From Anaerolineales bacterium (GTDB lineage: Bacteria > Chloroflexota > Anaerolineae > Anaerolineales > UBA6663): a DNA stretch of 39,591 bases. Below are positions 25,001-33,820 of this stretch, one piece after another. The notes below the pieces were generated by a model that was not told the origin of the DNA, made no database searches, and saw nothing but the letters and a program-made list of their open reading frames with translations. The stretch is from assembly GCA_020845955.1 (NCBI GenBank), contig JADLEU010000240.1:1-39591 (forward strand), read 5' to 3'. Both the position numbers and the translations under genes were made by a program. The first letter of the stretch is position 1. Each line of letters starts with the position of its first letter.

Positions 25001-25271
25001 AGGCAGTCAGCGCGTGCAGGTGGGCAGCGTCGACGCTTTCCAAGGTGAGCAGAAGGAAGTGGTCCTCCTCTCGACCGTGCGCAGCAACCCCGACCGACGC
25101 ATTGGCTTCCTCAGCTCACCCAACCGCATCAACGTATCTGTATCCCGCGCCCGTCGGCTCCTGGTGATCATCGGCGACGCCGCAACCGTCTCTGCCAGCC
25201 CGCATCTCAAGTCCGTCCTGGATTATTGCCAACAGGTCAACAGTGTCCTACATGCGCTTCCGCCCGCTTAA
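22080..25271 (+). CDS. UPF1-like SF1 helicase, CoCoNuT-type cassette
   Basis: The protein has 1063 residues from the ATG at 22080; ATG 22074 and GTG 22065 are alternatives, and a TTG at 22056 lies in the hairpin. The N-terminal 420 residues have no motif I know. The helicase core has GPPGTGKT (motif I, nt about 23386), VVDEAARTSPLD (motif II), GDHRQLPHAL (III), QYRMHP (IV), VDAFQGEQKEV (V) and VSVSRARRLLVI (VI). This is the UPF1/DNA2 pattern of SF1B helicases that act on RNA or DNA. Between motifs Ia and II lies a coiled-coil-like insertion of about 280 residues. It is not the BREX helicase BrxHI or BrxHII. UPF1-like helicases accompany coiled-coil McrBC (CoCoNuT) systems, which fits the next three genes. 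Confidence 0.85.
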   Translation: MVEWPFGIGDTRQYTVVSGGARVPERGERVYFVPLDSARIGATDVTRRPLGEVLDESARLRLRHTLETKQAYVAEAIATGADGRWQARVSWPVEVIPLTGPIQIVLSVPSRRQVESRWQEQLHLPRDVPAPELDEASLLTWLQQVFVYQANFLVFNRVEDKPDELVLLGPAGQLRCHIRKRSFLWAANAGRLPKEHEPAFERAGVIEARAEWHFSQARLPEVAEGALNVLQAIAAKSEYFAIWDEYGKLEQEMLANRMAALGPLHFRRLKYFDDVVRFYLEPGANTAAWRDQALGLSAELVTRPKRRARTSQAEEAVHGLTLGAIRRVKPDFVDVDRTDDEPGLPDRGELRVSPIGDTVRLARQRAARDQLQLGLVPLRHLQTLLAEGKTDEITNYPVPAFTSQPQRQADGTTPNERQVQAIAMALNTPDLAVIQGPPGTGKTAVIRTILRRLKEQGRRHLLVSSHQHTAVDNVLKGTAASGVVAYRFGGNEDSESYRNEELDSWVVQVTGAVNAELERLPVDDGRFEQRLRLKSLVEQAALTHLSLPACQELLARASEDYAEVLPIVLGQRAETLRAALESEIAASQPASKPGQGNQLKEARRALAELPADAGQLSNTTPLAELGAKLQALRTEGIGDVAAFQEYRRSQNKVSALLPRVQLTSQPAQARAQLQSALDAVRQAAQQFIEACLEVPVEAPAAVDHAYGEDYWRSKFHEWCRQVAQAVGREAEASSSQVVLILNRWRETINTRPAQVQQLLSKHADVWGVTCQQSAAKRFGLYDSEFDCVVVDEAARTSPLDLLIPLVRARRIILVGDHRQLPHALDYQLEKEFETAIRQPEHRELLKASLFARLYDQLPTSKRVRLNVQYRMHPVIGRMVSQAFYADDPLEDAPATADLVNDTGLFDGHSLVWLDTSSAPGQRESGQYHNSFEAEWVLECVRRLLGGPRADSVGIITYYAQQRDQIDRLLRDHVPGSQRVQVGSVDAFQGEQKEVVLLSTVRSNPDRRIGFLSSPNRINVSVSRARRLLVIIGDAATVSASPHLKSVLDYCQQVNSVLHALPPA

Positions 25272-26808
25272 GGGCGTCGATTCCGACAGCGTCGAGTGTC
25301 TCCTGCTGGCGTGGCCAGTGCTGGCTGTGCCGGTACGCTGTTGGGCAGTGTCGGCAACCGCGCTCGATGCCATGGAACAGACTGTGCTGGAATTGGCAGG
25401 CGCTGGCGTTGGTCAGGTGTCTGATCTGCAGGCGCTGCTGGGCATCCCCGACACGATGGCCACCATGGTCGAGCGCACCGTGCGCCAGTTGCGCACTCGG
25501 GGCTTGGTAGCCGAAACGGGCAAGCTCACCCAGGAGGGTGAAAAGGTCGTGCAGGCTGCCGAGCCGCCCAAAGAGTATCAGGCAGGCTGGCTGCTCTTTG
25601 ACCAGGTGCGCGGCAAGATGTTTCCCTTCGTGCACCTTGGCCGGCCCAGGTTTTTCGCCAGCCGGGATATCGACGCCTATGACCCTCTGAGGCTCACCGC
25701 GCGGGTGGACCTGCCCTCCACAGAGATGCTAAGACGTGAGAGCAGCCTGGCGGTCGCCGCCCACAACCGGCGCTCAGCCCTGCTGGAACTGGCAGACGAC
25801 GAAGGTCAGGCACTGGAGCGTGAGCGCGAGCTTGACCTTCCGGTGGAGGCCAGCAGTCATCCTAACCACCTCGAGGACGTCGAAGTGCTGGCCCGTGACC
25901 TCGTCGAAGAGCATCACCTGCTGATCGAAGTCATCGGCCAATTGCCGCCAGGCAGCAACGAAGTCGCGTTGCGTTCCTTCTCGCCTTTCTCTCCTTGGGA
26001 GCAGCAGCAATATGCCCAGGTGTTGGCGGCGTTGAACGACCCGGCCGTGAGAGCGCGCCTAGACGACTTCAATGCCCTGGTCCGGCAGCGAGCCAGGGGG
26101 GACTTGGCAGTGTTTGGGCTGAGCGAAGCTAATTGGCGCGAAACCCTCATTCGCCAGGTTGTTGAGCAACTTGGGCCACGGCCAATGTTACCGGAGGCTG
26201 TACTGTCGGACTTATTGACGTGTGAGCAGTACTACCAGTGGGCTGAGCACAGCGGAGATGAAGCGGTGTCGCTGGGGCGCGGGAACAGCGTCAACCCGTG
26301 GGGTATTCTCCTTGAAACGACGCTCGAAAGGATTGCCAAGGCAATTGGTACCCGGCCGATCCCCAGCGGCTGGCGTGGATTCGCTCTGAACAAATCAACT
26401 GCCCTTGTTTGGTATCGCGAGCTCGTGAAAGCGGCAAACCGGCCACCGCCCTGGCAGCATCTTCCACCCCTCATCGAAAACGCGCTACCCAAATGTGATA
26501 AGAAGGGTTTGCCGGCGACTCTCGGCCAACTCAGGTCAATCAGCAGCCGAGATGAGATCGCGAAGATCCTGCTCGCAGTCCTGTCCGCTCCCCCGGGTGA
26601 TTTGCCGCCTGAGGTTGCAAGGATCGCGGCGGCGATTGATCGGGATTCAGGCTGGCTTGAGCGCCTCGATTACGTGGCCGAATGGCGCAATGACGCTGCC
26701 CATGGGGGCGAAGACGTAAATCAGTTAGCCCCTGATGAGTATGAGGCAGTACTTCGTCGAGTCAGGGCTAATGTCTACGGGTTTCTGCGGGATGTCTACG
26801 CCGAGTAG
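25252..26808 (+). CDS. Winged-helix and HEPN-like protein, probable RNase effector of the cassette
   Basis: The protein has 518 residues from the ATG at 25252; a GTG nine bases earlier is possible. The start overlaps the helicase end by 20 nt, so translation is coupled. After a short N-terminal domain, residues about 40-100 look like a winged helix (LQALLGIPDTMATMVERTV, LRTRGLVAETGKLTQ). The middle is unassigned. Near the C-terminus WRNDAAHGG contains R479-(x4)-H484, the signature of HEPN ribonucleases, set in a helical region. HEPN proteins accompany CoCoNuT systems and cleave RNA to stop growth. The HEPN call rests on one short motif plus context, so it is moderate; HEPN-fold proteins without RNase activity share this RN..H pattern. 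Confidence 0.6.
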   Translation: MRFRPLKGVDSDSVECLLLAWPVLAVPVRCWAVSATALDAMEQTVLELAGAGVGQVSDLQALLGIPDTMATMVERTVRQLRTRGLVAETGKLTQEGEKVVQAAEPPKEYQAGWLLFDQVRGKMFPFVHLGRPRFFASRDIDAYDPLRLTARVDLPSTEMLRRESSLAVAAHNRRSALLELADDEGQALERERELDLPVEASSHPNHLEDVEVLARDLVEEHHLLIEVIGQLPPGSNEVALRSFSPFSPWEQQQYAQVLAALNDPAVRARLDDFNALVRQRARGDLAVFGLSEANWRETLIRQVVEQLGPRPMLPEAVLSDLLTCEQYYQWAEHSGDEAVSLGRGNSVNPWGILLETTLERIAKAIGTRPIPSGWRGFALNKSTALVWYRELVKAANRPPPWQHLPPLIENALPKCDKKGLPATLGQLRSISSRDEIAKILLAVLSAPPGDLPPEVARIAAAIDRDSGWLERLDYVAEWRNDAAHGGEDVNQLAPDEYEAVLRRVRANVYGFLRDVYAE

Positions 26809-26831
26809 CCGGATTGGAAGGGGACCACGCC

Positions 26832-29018
26832 GTGGCAAAACCATCGAAGAAGCGTAAGCAGCAGACGCCCCCACAATCCCAAAGGCCATCCGCGCCATTC
26901 GGGCCGGCCAAAGCAGTGGCCCCGCCGGATCAATCCAACGGGGGCCCGAGCGGTCGAGCAACGGAGCAGCCGCGAGCGCCCGGCCCGGTGGAGCCTCCGC
27001 CGGCCCCCCCTGTAGTGGTCACCCAGACGACGGGCAAGGCGTCCGCGGATATCCACACCGAACGCGAACTTGAGCTCGAACTTGAACTGGAACAGGCAAA
27101 GAAGGACATCCTTGCTTTACAGAATGGGCTGGCTGAGGCGCGTGCGAGCGTGCCAATTGCGGACGCTCAGAGCGCTGAGCTAGACCGGCTTCGGCAAGAG
27201 AACGCTGGCCTGCGGTCGGAGCTACTGGTGTATGAGAAGCTTAAGTCCGAGCATCAGGCATTGCAGTCCCAATATGCAGAAATGAAGGAGCAGTGGCGCC
27301 AGTCACTGGAGAAGGTCACCGAACTCGCCAAGACAGCGGAAGAACAAAGCCGCCAGGAGCAACAACTACTCGAGCTGCAGGCCCGGCTGGATGAGATCAC
27401 CGCCGCCTGGAATCCCGCTCGGGTCAAGGAGATTGAGATCGAGCGCGATGCCTTCGGTCGCCAACGCGACTACCTTGAAGAACGACTAACCGACACTATC
27501 CAACAGGTAGAAGCACTGCAACGCCAATTGGCCGGCGTGGATCAGGAAGAATTGGACCGGTTGCGCCAACGGGCGGCGGCCGCGGAGCGAGACCGGGCCG
27601 CGCTCCAGGACAAGCTCAATACGTATTCGGCTTACACTGCGGAATTGCTGGCAAACAAGGACCGTCTGCGCCGGGCCGCGGATCTGGAGCAGCAGGTGCT
27701 AAGGCTTCAAGAGGAAACGGCTGCCAGCAACGCCACCATTGCGGATTTGCGCTCGCAGGTGGTACAGCTTTCCGCGTACCGATCACTGGCTGACCGCGTG
27801 AACCAGGAGCTAACCGAGTACAAGCAGCAGCTCGATGTTGTCAACGAGTCGGAGCGCCAGCGTTTGGAGCGTGGCGCGCGGGCATTTGACGCACTGCGTG
27901 ATTTGGTGGAAAAGCCTGAGTACACCAAGACCTATGCCGGCCAAATCAAGCCATGGCCGGGAGATCCGCAGGTTGTCGGGCTAATCCAGGACTATGCCAG
28001 GAAGTATGACTTCGAGTACTCGCTTAGCCGCATCAAGGCATTCCTGGCAGCCACGCGCAGTTCCCGATTCATTGTGCTCAGGGGCTTCTCCGGGAGCGGC
28101 AAGACGAGCCTGCCCGTGTTAATAGGCCGCGCCATAGGGGCACCCTACGAGGTCATTCCCGTCCAGCCAAGCTGGAGGTCGAAAGTCGATCTCCTAGGTT
28201 TCTTCAATCACTTTGATCAGCGCTTCCTGCCCACCCTCTTCACAAAGGCGCTAATCAAGGCCCAGCTGCCGGCCTTCCAGGATCGCCTCTTCTTCATTGT
28301 GCTGGACGAAATGAATCTGTCACGGGTTGAATACTACTTCAACGACTTCAATGTGAAGTTGCAGGATGAAAACGAGCCCGCGGTCGAGCTATTCGACAAT
28401 GCGGCTGTTGGAAGCCTGCCACCGGGCGGCATCGCGCGCTACATTCACAATGGCAACCAAGTTGCCATCTCACGTAATGTGGTATTCGTCGGCACAATCA
28501 ACGATGATGAAACCACATTTCCCCTCAGCGACAAAATCTACGACCGGGCCCAGGTCATCGACTTTATCGAGACAGCCGATGGGCTCCGGCACGGAAAACT
28601 ACCGCCGGATAGCGTCGTCATGCCTGCATTGTCCTTCTCAGGGTACTTGGCGGCGGGTCAATCTGCTGTATTGCCGGAAGTAGCCACCCAGGAGCTCGAG
28701 GCGTTCCTGGTCGACCTAAATGGCGTGTTGAGGAAGCGCTTCTTCCTGAACATGAGCTACCGCCCCGGCCGGCAGATCGTCGATTTCGTGGCTGCCTACG
28801 CGGCAGGTTCCACGTCGATGCAGGTAATGTCGGAAGCTCTAGACCTGCAGATAATCTCGAAAGTGCTGCCCAAGATCCGCTATAGCCACAGGACGGACTT
28901 CGAGGACGATCTTAAAGAGTTTGGCGATGAGCTGCAGCGGCACTGGCCATATGCCAAGCATAACTTAGGCCCCGACCAGACGCGTGCGGCGCTTGAGCTT
29001 ATGAAATCACGGCTGTAG
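26832..29018 (+). CDS. Coiled-coil McrB-like AAA+ GTPase/ATPase
   Basis: The protein has 728 residues from the GTG at 26832, which has a strong GGAAGGGGA site 8 bases before it; a TTG 18 nt upstream is the alternative. It opens with a Lys/Pro-rich disordered tail (1-70). A long coiled coil follows (about 70-375) with many Glu-Leu-Gln heptads, and then an McrB-type AAA+ domain. That domain has Walker A GFSGSGKTSL (about 417-426), Walker B FFIVLDEMNLSRVEYYF and a TINDDETT segment in the position of the McrB MNxxD signature. McrB uses GTP to drive DNA translocation. The coiled-coil N-terminus is the hallmark of the CoCoNuT subclass. It is followed by its McrC-like partner after one base. Confidence 0.85.
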   Translation: MAKPSKKRKQQTPPQSQRPSAPFGPAKAVAPPDQSNGGPSGRATEQPRAPGPVEPPPAPPVVVTQTTGKASADIHTERELELELELEQAKKDILALQNGLAEARASVPIADAQSAELDRLRQENAGLRSELLVYEKLKSEHQALQSQYAEMKEQWRQSLEKVTELAKTAEEQSRQEQQLLELQARLDEITAAWNPARVKEIEIERDAFGRQRDYLEERLTDTIQQVEALQRQLAGVDQEELDRLRQRAAAAERDRAALQDKLNTYSAYTAELLANKDRLRRAADLEQQVLRLQEETAASNATIADLRSQVVQLSAYRSLADRVNQELTEYKQQLDVVNESERQRLERGARAFDALRDLVEKPEYTKTYAGQIKPWPGDPQVVGLIQDYARKYDFEYSLSRIKAFLAATRSSRFIVLRGFSGSGKTSLPVLIGRAIGAPYEVIPVQPSWRSKVDLLGFFNHFDQRFLPTLFTKALIKAQLPAFQDRLFFIVLDEMNLSRVEYYFNDFNVKLQDENEPAVELFDNAAVGSLPPGGIARYIHNGNQVAISRNVVFVGTINDDETTFPLSDKIYDRAQVIDFIETADGLRHGKLPPDSVVMPALSFSGYLAAGQSAVLPEVATQELEAFLVDLNGVLRKRFFLNMSYRPGRQIVDFVAAYAAGSTSMQVMSEALDLQIISKVLPKIRYSHRTDFEDDLKEFGDELQRHWPYAKHNLGPDQTRAALELMKSRL

Positions 29019-29019
29019 C

Positions 29020-31287
29020 ATGTTAAGGTTGCTTGCGACGCAGCGCCTCTGCCGCGAGCCCAAGGCAGTGCCCATTTCCGAGCTAGCGGGTCAACGTATC
29101 CGCGCCGCCGATTGGCGCTTCACCCTCGCATGGGACGAAGGCTCATACCCCCGGCGGCTGCTGGTCGATGATAGCCCACTCCGCGAAGTGGATCGACCAG
29201 GGACACCCGGTGCTGACGCCTGGCCCTTTCATCTACCGCCAACCGTACGGGAGATGGTTCGGATTGAGGCGGAGGCATTTTCTGGCGAGCGCTGCGTCGG
29301 CATCATTGACACGATTGCGGGTTTCCAGATGCCGCCGGAGCACCTGCAATTGATGCTCGGCTGGTTCCAGTTCTACCGAGATATCGCCGTGTCGTTCGGT
29401 GGTGAGATCACATCGCTGGACTTGATCGATGACATCTTCTCGCTGTTCGATGATACATTGGCGCCGGACGTGATCGAAGACGATATTCCACCAAAGGTTC
29501 GTACAGAGCTCTCTGGCCTCTTTGACCAGGTGCTCAAGGCCCCCCTGCGTCGTCTCATCGACGAGCAGTGCCTGGTAGATCCGGGGGAGATACAGCGTAT
29601 CTCGCCGGCCACGGTTGATCACTTCATCCGGCATCCCGAGACATGGCACCGGCGCGCGCGCCTTCGCCCTCGCCCCGCAAGACTTCTCGACGACCGTGTG
29701 GACGAGGATTATGACGTCTATGAGAACCGTTTTGTGCTGCACTTCCTAGAGAGTCTGCGGGTTCGTCTTCAGGGCCTCATGTCTCGCGACCGACTGGCTG
29801 CGTATGAGCGAGAGCTGTATCTCGACGAGGCTATTCGCCGCGCCAATCTGAGCGTCTTTTCCTACCGGGTTGAGGATTTTGACAGACTTCGAGACCAAAG
29901 CCACGAACTTCGTCGCAACTGGGTGGATCTTGAGCACTTCCACAATACGGTCCTTCAGGTCCAATCGGCGCCTACCTTTGACAAGGTGCGGCCGCTCTCG
30001 GGATCGCCCCGCGCCAACACCGCACTGCTGATGCATCCTGTGTACGGGAGGCTGTATCAGATCTATGAGGAAATCGAGCAAGCCTCGTATAACCATGACC
30101 GCCTGCAACGGCTCGCAGAGGTGAAGTGCGCGGACTTCCACGGTGCCTACTTCGGTTACTGCGTTTTGATGCTCCTGCGGGCCTTCAAGCAAGCCCATTT
30201 CGATGTCGATAGCCAGGCTCCTTTCCCAATCTGGCGGGGCGACGCGGGGGTACCGCTTCGCAGTGGCAGCCCGGGCCAGGCGGCGGCAATCGAGCTTCGG
30301 CACCGTGATCGGCCAAACGTGCGGGTCAAGGTGTCTCTGCCACCCTCGGAGGGCGATTCGGTCGATGGCGGAATCCAGCTGGAGTTCAGCCACCAGGACT
30401 CACGTTCGATGGTGTGGCTGTTTCCAGACCCCTCGTGGTGGGGAGGCCGTGATCTGAGCCTTGAGGAGAAGGCGTCGGAGCTTCGGGGATTGTATGAACG
30501 CTTGCTAGAACTTAACTCCAACCCGCACGGGCCCGATGGCAGCAAACTAGCACGCCGGAATGTGCGCAGGCGAGACAGGGAGGCGGAGGCCAGTGCGGCG
30601 TCTATCCGGCACACCGTTCTACTTCTTCATCCGACAGCAACCGGTGATTTCGATGAGCGCTTACCGTATGCCGATTTGCGGCTGTTGCTGAACCAGGGTG
30701 ACAATTTTGCCAGCGACGAGGACTATTACCGTTACGGCGATTATCGCGTTGGTGCCCTTCCCATCTATATAGGACAGAGTATTCACGCCACGGTAGCGGG
30801 CGTGTCAACTCCAGATGCAGAACGAAGCAACCTTCGTCGGTTCCAGCGGCTAATCCGCATCCAATTGTTCCACATCGGCCTAGAGGACCTGTGCTGGAAC
30901 TGCTTCCAGACTGCGACAGTGACTGCTCAGGCAGATCGCTATAAGTACTACGCGTGTCGGAATTCCAATTGCGGTCTTCGCTGGGGCGAGATTACCTGCG
31001 GGCACTGTCACAAACGTGTTGTCAAGATGAAGCCTGCTTCGAACGCGGGTACCATGCGTGAATTCACCAGCTACCATGCTGAGAATGCCGTGTCAGCCAT
31101 TGGCTTCGCTGAAGCGCTTGAAGGCGGGCTGGCAGTATCCAGCGTGTGCGAGTCTCCTGATCACGCGAGCAACTTCTGGGGAATCTGTCCCTATTGTGGC
31201 CATTGCGAAAAGGAGGTGGCGGCCCAACACTGCCTGCGCTGCCGGAGCCGGCCGCCAGAAAGCGTAGCTCGTCATCGTAGAACCTAG
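29020..31287 (+). CDS. McrC-like DUF2357 protein with C-terminal zinc ribbons
   Basis: This 755-residue protein is of DUF2357/McrC type. The N-terminal half has FSGERCVGIIDTIAGFQMPP and the family signature VDEDYDVYENRFVLHFLES (about 227-245), followed by helices. In McrC-type proteins a PD-(D/E)XK nuclease with a DAK-like core follows. I cannot find a clear D-(x)n-E-x-K here. Instead the C-terminus has two cysteine clusters: about 622-675 (CWNC, CRNSNC, CGHC) and about 705-750 (C..ESPDH, CPYCGHC, CLRCRS). Both look like zinc ribbons that could bind nucleic acid. The start follows the McrB-like stop by one base, and pglZ follows after 9 nt. It is the probable partner of the McrB-like protein. 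Confidence 0.75.
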   Translation: MLRLLATQRLCREPKAVPISELAGQRIRAADWRFTLAWDEGSYPRRLLVDDSPLREVDRPGTPGADAWPFHLPPTVREMVRIEAEAFSGERCVGIIDTIAGFQMPPEHLQLMLGWFQFYRDIAVSFGGEITSLDLIDDIFSLFDDTLAPDVIEDDIPPKVRTELSGLFDQVLKAPLRRLIDEQCLVDPGEIQRISPATVDHFIRHPETWHRRARLRPRPARLLDDRVDEDYDVYENRFVLHFLESLRVRLQGLMSRDRLAAYERELYLDEAIRRANLSVFSYRVEDFDRLRDQSHELRRNWVDLEHFHNTVLQVQSAPTFDKVRPLSGSPRANTALLMHPVYGRLYQIYEEIEQASYNHDRLQRLAEVKCADFHGAYFGYCVLMLLRAFKQAHFDVDSQAPFPIWRGDAGVPLRSGSPGQAAAIELRHRDRPNVRVKVSLPPSEGDSVDGGIQLEFSHQDSRSMVWLFPDPSWWGGRDLSLEEKASELRGLYERLLELNSNPHGPDGSKLARRNVRRRDREAEASAASIRHTVLLLHPTATGDFDERLPYADLRLLLNQGDNFASDEDYYRYGDYRVGALPIYIGQSIHATVAGVSTPDAERSNLRRFQRLIRIQLFHIGLEDLCWNCFQTATVTAQADRYKYYACRNSNCGLRWGEITCGHCHKRVVKMKPASNAGTMREFTSYHAENAVSAIGFAEALEGGLAVSSVCESPDHASNFWGICPYCGHCEKEVAAQHCLRCRSRPPESVARHRRT

Positions 31288-31296
31288 GGACCTATC

Positions 31297-33819
31297 ATGC
31301 GCCTTTCCGAATACCTTCGTCTGAATCTATCGGAGCGCCTCAATGAGGCACGCCTAGTTGTCTGGTACGACGGTGAGCGTGCCTTCAGCAGCTTCGTTAG
31401 CCAGCTCCACCTGGCAAATACGGACGTTGTGGCAGGAGTGACATCGGAGTTAGTTGCGCGCCGTGAGGCGGAGGCTGCCTTCCGCCAATTGGAGGAGGCG
31501 GGCCTGCCGGCCGCCAACGGCAATTTACTGATTTACTTACCCCGGTCGCGCTATATGCCCGACCGACGTGCCCAAGATCCGTTTGAAGTCTTCGCCGTGG
31601 CGGGTGATGTCTTTGGCGAGGCAGAGAGCGAACATCTGCATTCCCTCGCCCGCGCGGCGGCGCCGGAGCTGGCCGAGCAGATTGATGGTTTATTCCTCGC
31701 CGGCCACCCCACGCTGGATTTACTGGACAATCTGCGGGCGACAAGCGCCTATCCACTGGTAGAGCAGGCCCTGGGCACCCAGTCGGCCGTTGAAGTCGCT
31801 GCCCAAGTGCTGGGCACAGCAACCGCATTTGTGCAACTCGAAAACGTCTCTGGTGCTCAGGCTGAGACGCTGCGCTTGCTACAGGCTGAACTTGGCTTCA
31901 CGTCGCCGCCCCGCACCAAAGCCTGGGTCAAGCTGCGCGATAAGCTGGCCGAATTCGTACTTATGAGCGAGTTAGCGTTCGACCTTCCTGGCGATTGGCC
32001 GGCCGCCATTGACAACGTGGCCCGGGCCGATTTGCCGCTGAAAGATCGCATTTATAGCCTGTGCGAACGCTGGCGTGGGGATGACGAACTCCGTGAAGCC
32101 TTTATTGCCCAGGCTAACCGAATCGAAGCCAACCTGGGCCTGCGCCAGCACTTTGCCGGCGTGCAGCGGCTGGGTGTGCGAGATACATTTGCGTTTGAGG
32201 AGCGCCAATACCTGGCCGCTCTCACTCAGGCTGTGCAGTCTGGCCGGTTAGGCTCGGCACGTGACATCCTGGCTGGACGGCGGCGGTCGGTATGGCGACA
32301 CCTGGCCGAGCGAGCTCAGGTGTGGCAGGTCGCCGAGCGCTGCGTGGATTTGATGCAGACCGCCGCCGATCTCGTGGCCACAGGCACTAGCAGCTTGCGG
32401 ATGGCCGGACTGGTGGAAACCTATACCCGCGCCGACGGATGGCATACGCTCGACCGCCAGCAGCGCCTGATGGAGCAGAGCTGGGCCGACTGCACAGAAC
32501 GCGAAGAGGTCGCACCGACCATCGAATTGGCCCGTTCGCAATACCGGCAGGCGCTCAGCCGCCTTCAAGGGCGCTTCCTGAAGCGGGTCGAGCAGGATGG
32601 TTGGCCGCCGGAGGGGCTGCTTCGCCAGACACAGGTGTTCGACAAGCTCGTTGCGCCTGCCCTGGAAAGGCGAGTCAAGGTGGCCTATGTGCTGGCTGAC
32701 TCGCTGCGCTTCGAAATGGGCCAAGCTCTGGCGGGCGAGTTAGCGGAGCTGGGAGATGTTGGAGTGCAGCCAGCCGCCGCCGCCCTTCCCACTATTACTC
32801 CAAACGGCGTGGCGGCGCTGATGGCGGGTGCGGACGGTGCCCTTAGTCTGCGAAATGTGGGCGAACAGCTCGTGCCTCACATCGGCGACAGACCACTCAA
32901 GGACTCGGCGGCACGCATGGCGCTGCTAGCCGAGAAGTACGGTGACCGGTTTGGGCATCTCCCGCTGGCCGACTGGCTGGAGGCAACTGAGAAGAAGCGA
33001 GCGAGCCTGGCACAGCGTGATCTGTTAGTGTTGCGATCTCAGGATATTGACGAGCTCGGCGAGAACGTCAGTTTGCGCCAAGCTCGCAAGCACATCAGCG
33101 GACTATTAGGCGAACTGAAAGCCGCCATCGTGCAATTGGCACGGGTCGGGTTTGACATAATTGTCGTCGCTGCGGACCATGGCCATGTGCTGCTGCCCGA
33201 GGTGTTGGCCGGCGACTCGGCTGCGGCGCCAGACGGGCAGTGGGCCTTGTCCAAGCGCCGGCTGCGCATGGGCAAAGCTGTGCGCGAACAGGCCGGCTCT
33301 TTGGTGTTTGATCCGCAGCACCTTGGCATCCAAACCGATGCGGCGGACTATGTCGTCGCATCCGGCTTCGGGGTCTATCAGCGGGACGCCGCATATTTCC
33401 ACGAAGGGCTGAGCCTGCCTGAGTGCATCATCCCCGTGATCGAGTTCAAGCCTCGGGGTCGGCCGGTGGGTGCCGGGCGCGAGCAAAGCATTGAGCTGCG
33501 CTTTGGACGTGATCGCTTTACCAGCCAAGTGATTGGCTTGAAGGTGTACTATGCCTCGCTGCTGAACGAGCCGCTGCGGGTCCGGCTGGAGGCCTACGAC
33601 GTCGCTAACCCGAGCGGCAAGCCCGTGGGCGAGGCCGCCGACAGCCCGGTTCGGGATGAAGACACGCACGAGGTGACGCTCGCGCCGAACGCCGAGACCA
33701 GTGTCCCTCTGCTCATCGAGCCCGGGTTTACAGGCCAAGCGGTAGAGTTACGTGCCATCGCGCCGGATAGTAATGTAGTCTGGGCGCGGCTGAAGCTCAA
33801 GAATGGGGTAATGGATTGA
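31297..33819 (+). CDS. pglZ: BREX alkaline-phosphatase-fold protein PglZ
   Basis: This 840-residue protein is PglZ of BREX type I. Metal-binding motifs of the alkaline-phosphatase superfamily are AYVLADSLRFEMG (D468) and IIVVAADHGHVLLP (D627, H628, H630). The first 350 residues carry the characteristic PglZ N-terminal region (ARLVVWYDGER near residue 18, LLIYLPRSRY near 70). The C-terminal 110 residues form a beta-rich domain. PglZ has metal-dependent nuclease/phosphodiesterase activity in studied systems and is essential to BREX. The overlap-free, 1-nt spacing to brxL and 9-nt spacing to the McrC-like gene place it in the same operon. Confidence 0.95.
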   Translation: MRLSEYLRLNLSERLNEARLVVWYDGERAFSSFVSQLHLANTDVVAGVTSELVARREAEAAFRQLEEAGLPAANGNLLIYLPRSRYMPDRRAQDPFEVFAVAGDVFGEAESEHLHSLARAAAPELAEQIDGLFLAGHPTLDLLDNLRATSAYPLVEQALGTQSAVEVAAQVLGTATAFVQLENVSGAQAETLRLLQAELGFTSPPRTKAWVKLRDKLAEFVLMSELAFDLPGDWPAAIDNVARADLPLKDRIYSLCERWRGDDELREAFIAQANRIEANLGLRQHFAGVQRLGVRDTFAFEERQYLAALTQAVQSGRLGSARDILAGRRRSVWRHLAERAQVWQVAERCVDLMQTAADLVATGTSSLRMAGLVETYTRADGWHTLDRQQRLMEQSWADCTEREEVAPTIELARSQYRQALSRLQGRFLKRVEQDGWPPEGLLRQTQVFDKLVAPALERRVKVAYVLADSLRFEMGQALAGELAELGDVGVQPAAAALPTITPNGVAALMAGADGALSLRNVGEQLVPHIGDRPLKDSAARMALLAEKYGDRFGHLPLADWLEATEKKRASLAQRDLLVLRSQDIDELGENVSLRQARKHISGLLGELKAAIVQLARVGFDIIVVAADHGHVLLPEVLAGDSAAAPDGQWALSKRRLRMGKAVREQAGSLVFDPQHLGIQTDAADYVVASGFGVYQRDAAYFHEGLSLPECIIPVIEFKPRGRPVGAGREQSIELRFGRDRFTSQVIGLKVYYASLLNEPLRVRLEAYDVANPSGKPVGEAADSPVRDEDTHEVTLAPNAETSVPLLIEPGFTGQAVELRAIAPDSNVVWARLKLKNGVMD

Positions 33820-33820
33820 C

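Noticed and set aside
22080-25271. Identification as the BREX helicase BrxHI or BrxHII
   Set aside because: Motifs are UPF1/DNA2-type SF1 (QYRMHP, VSRAR), not those of SF2 Lhr-like BrxHI or BrxHII.
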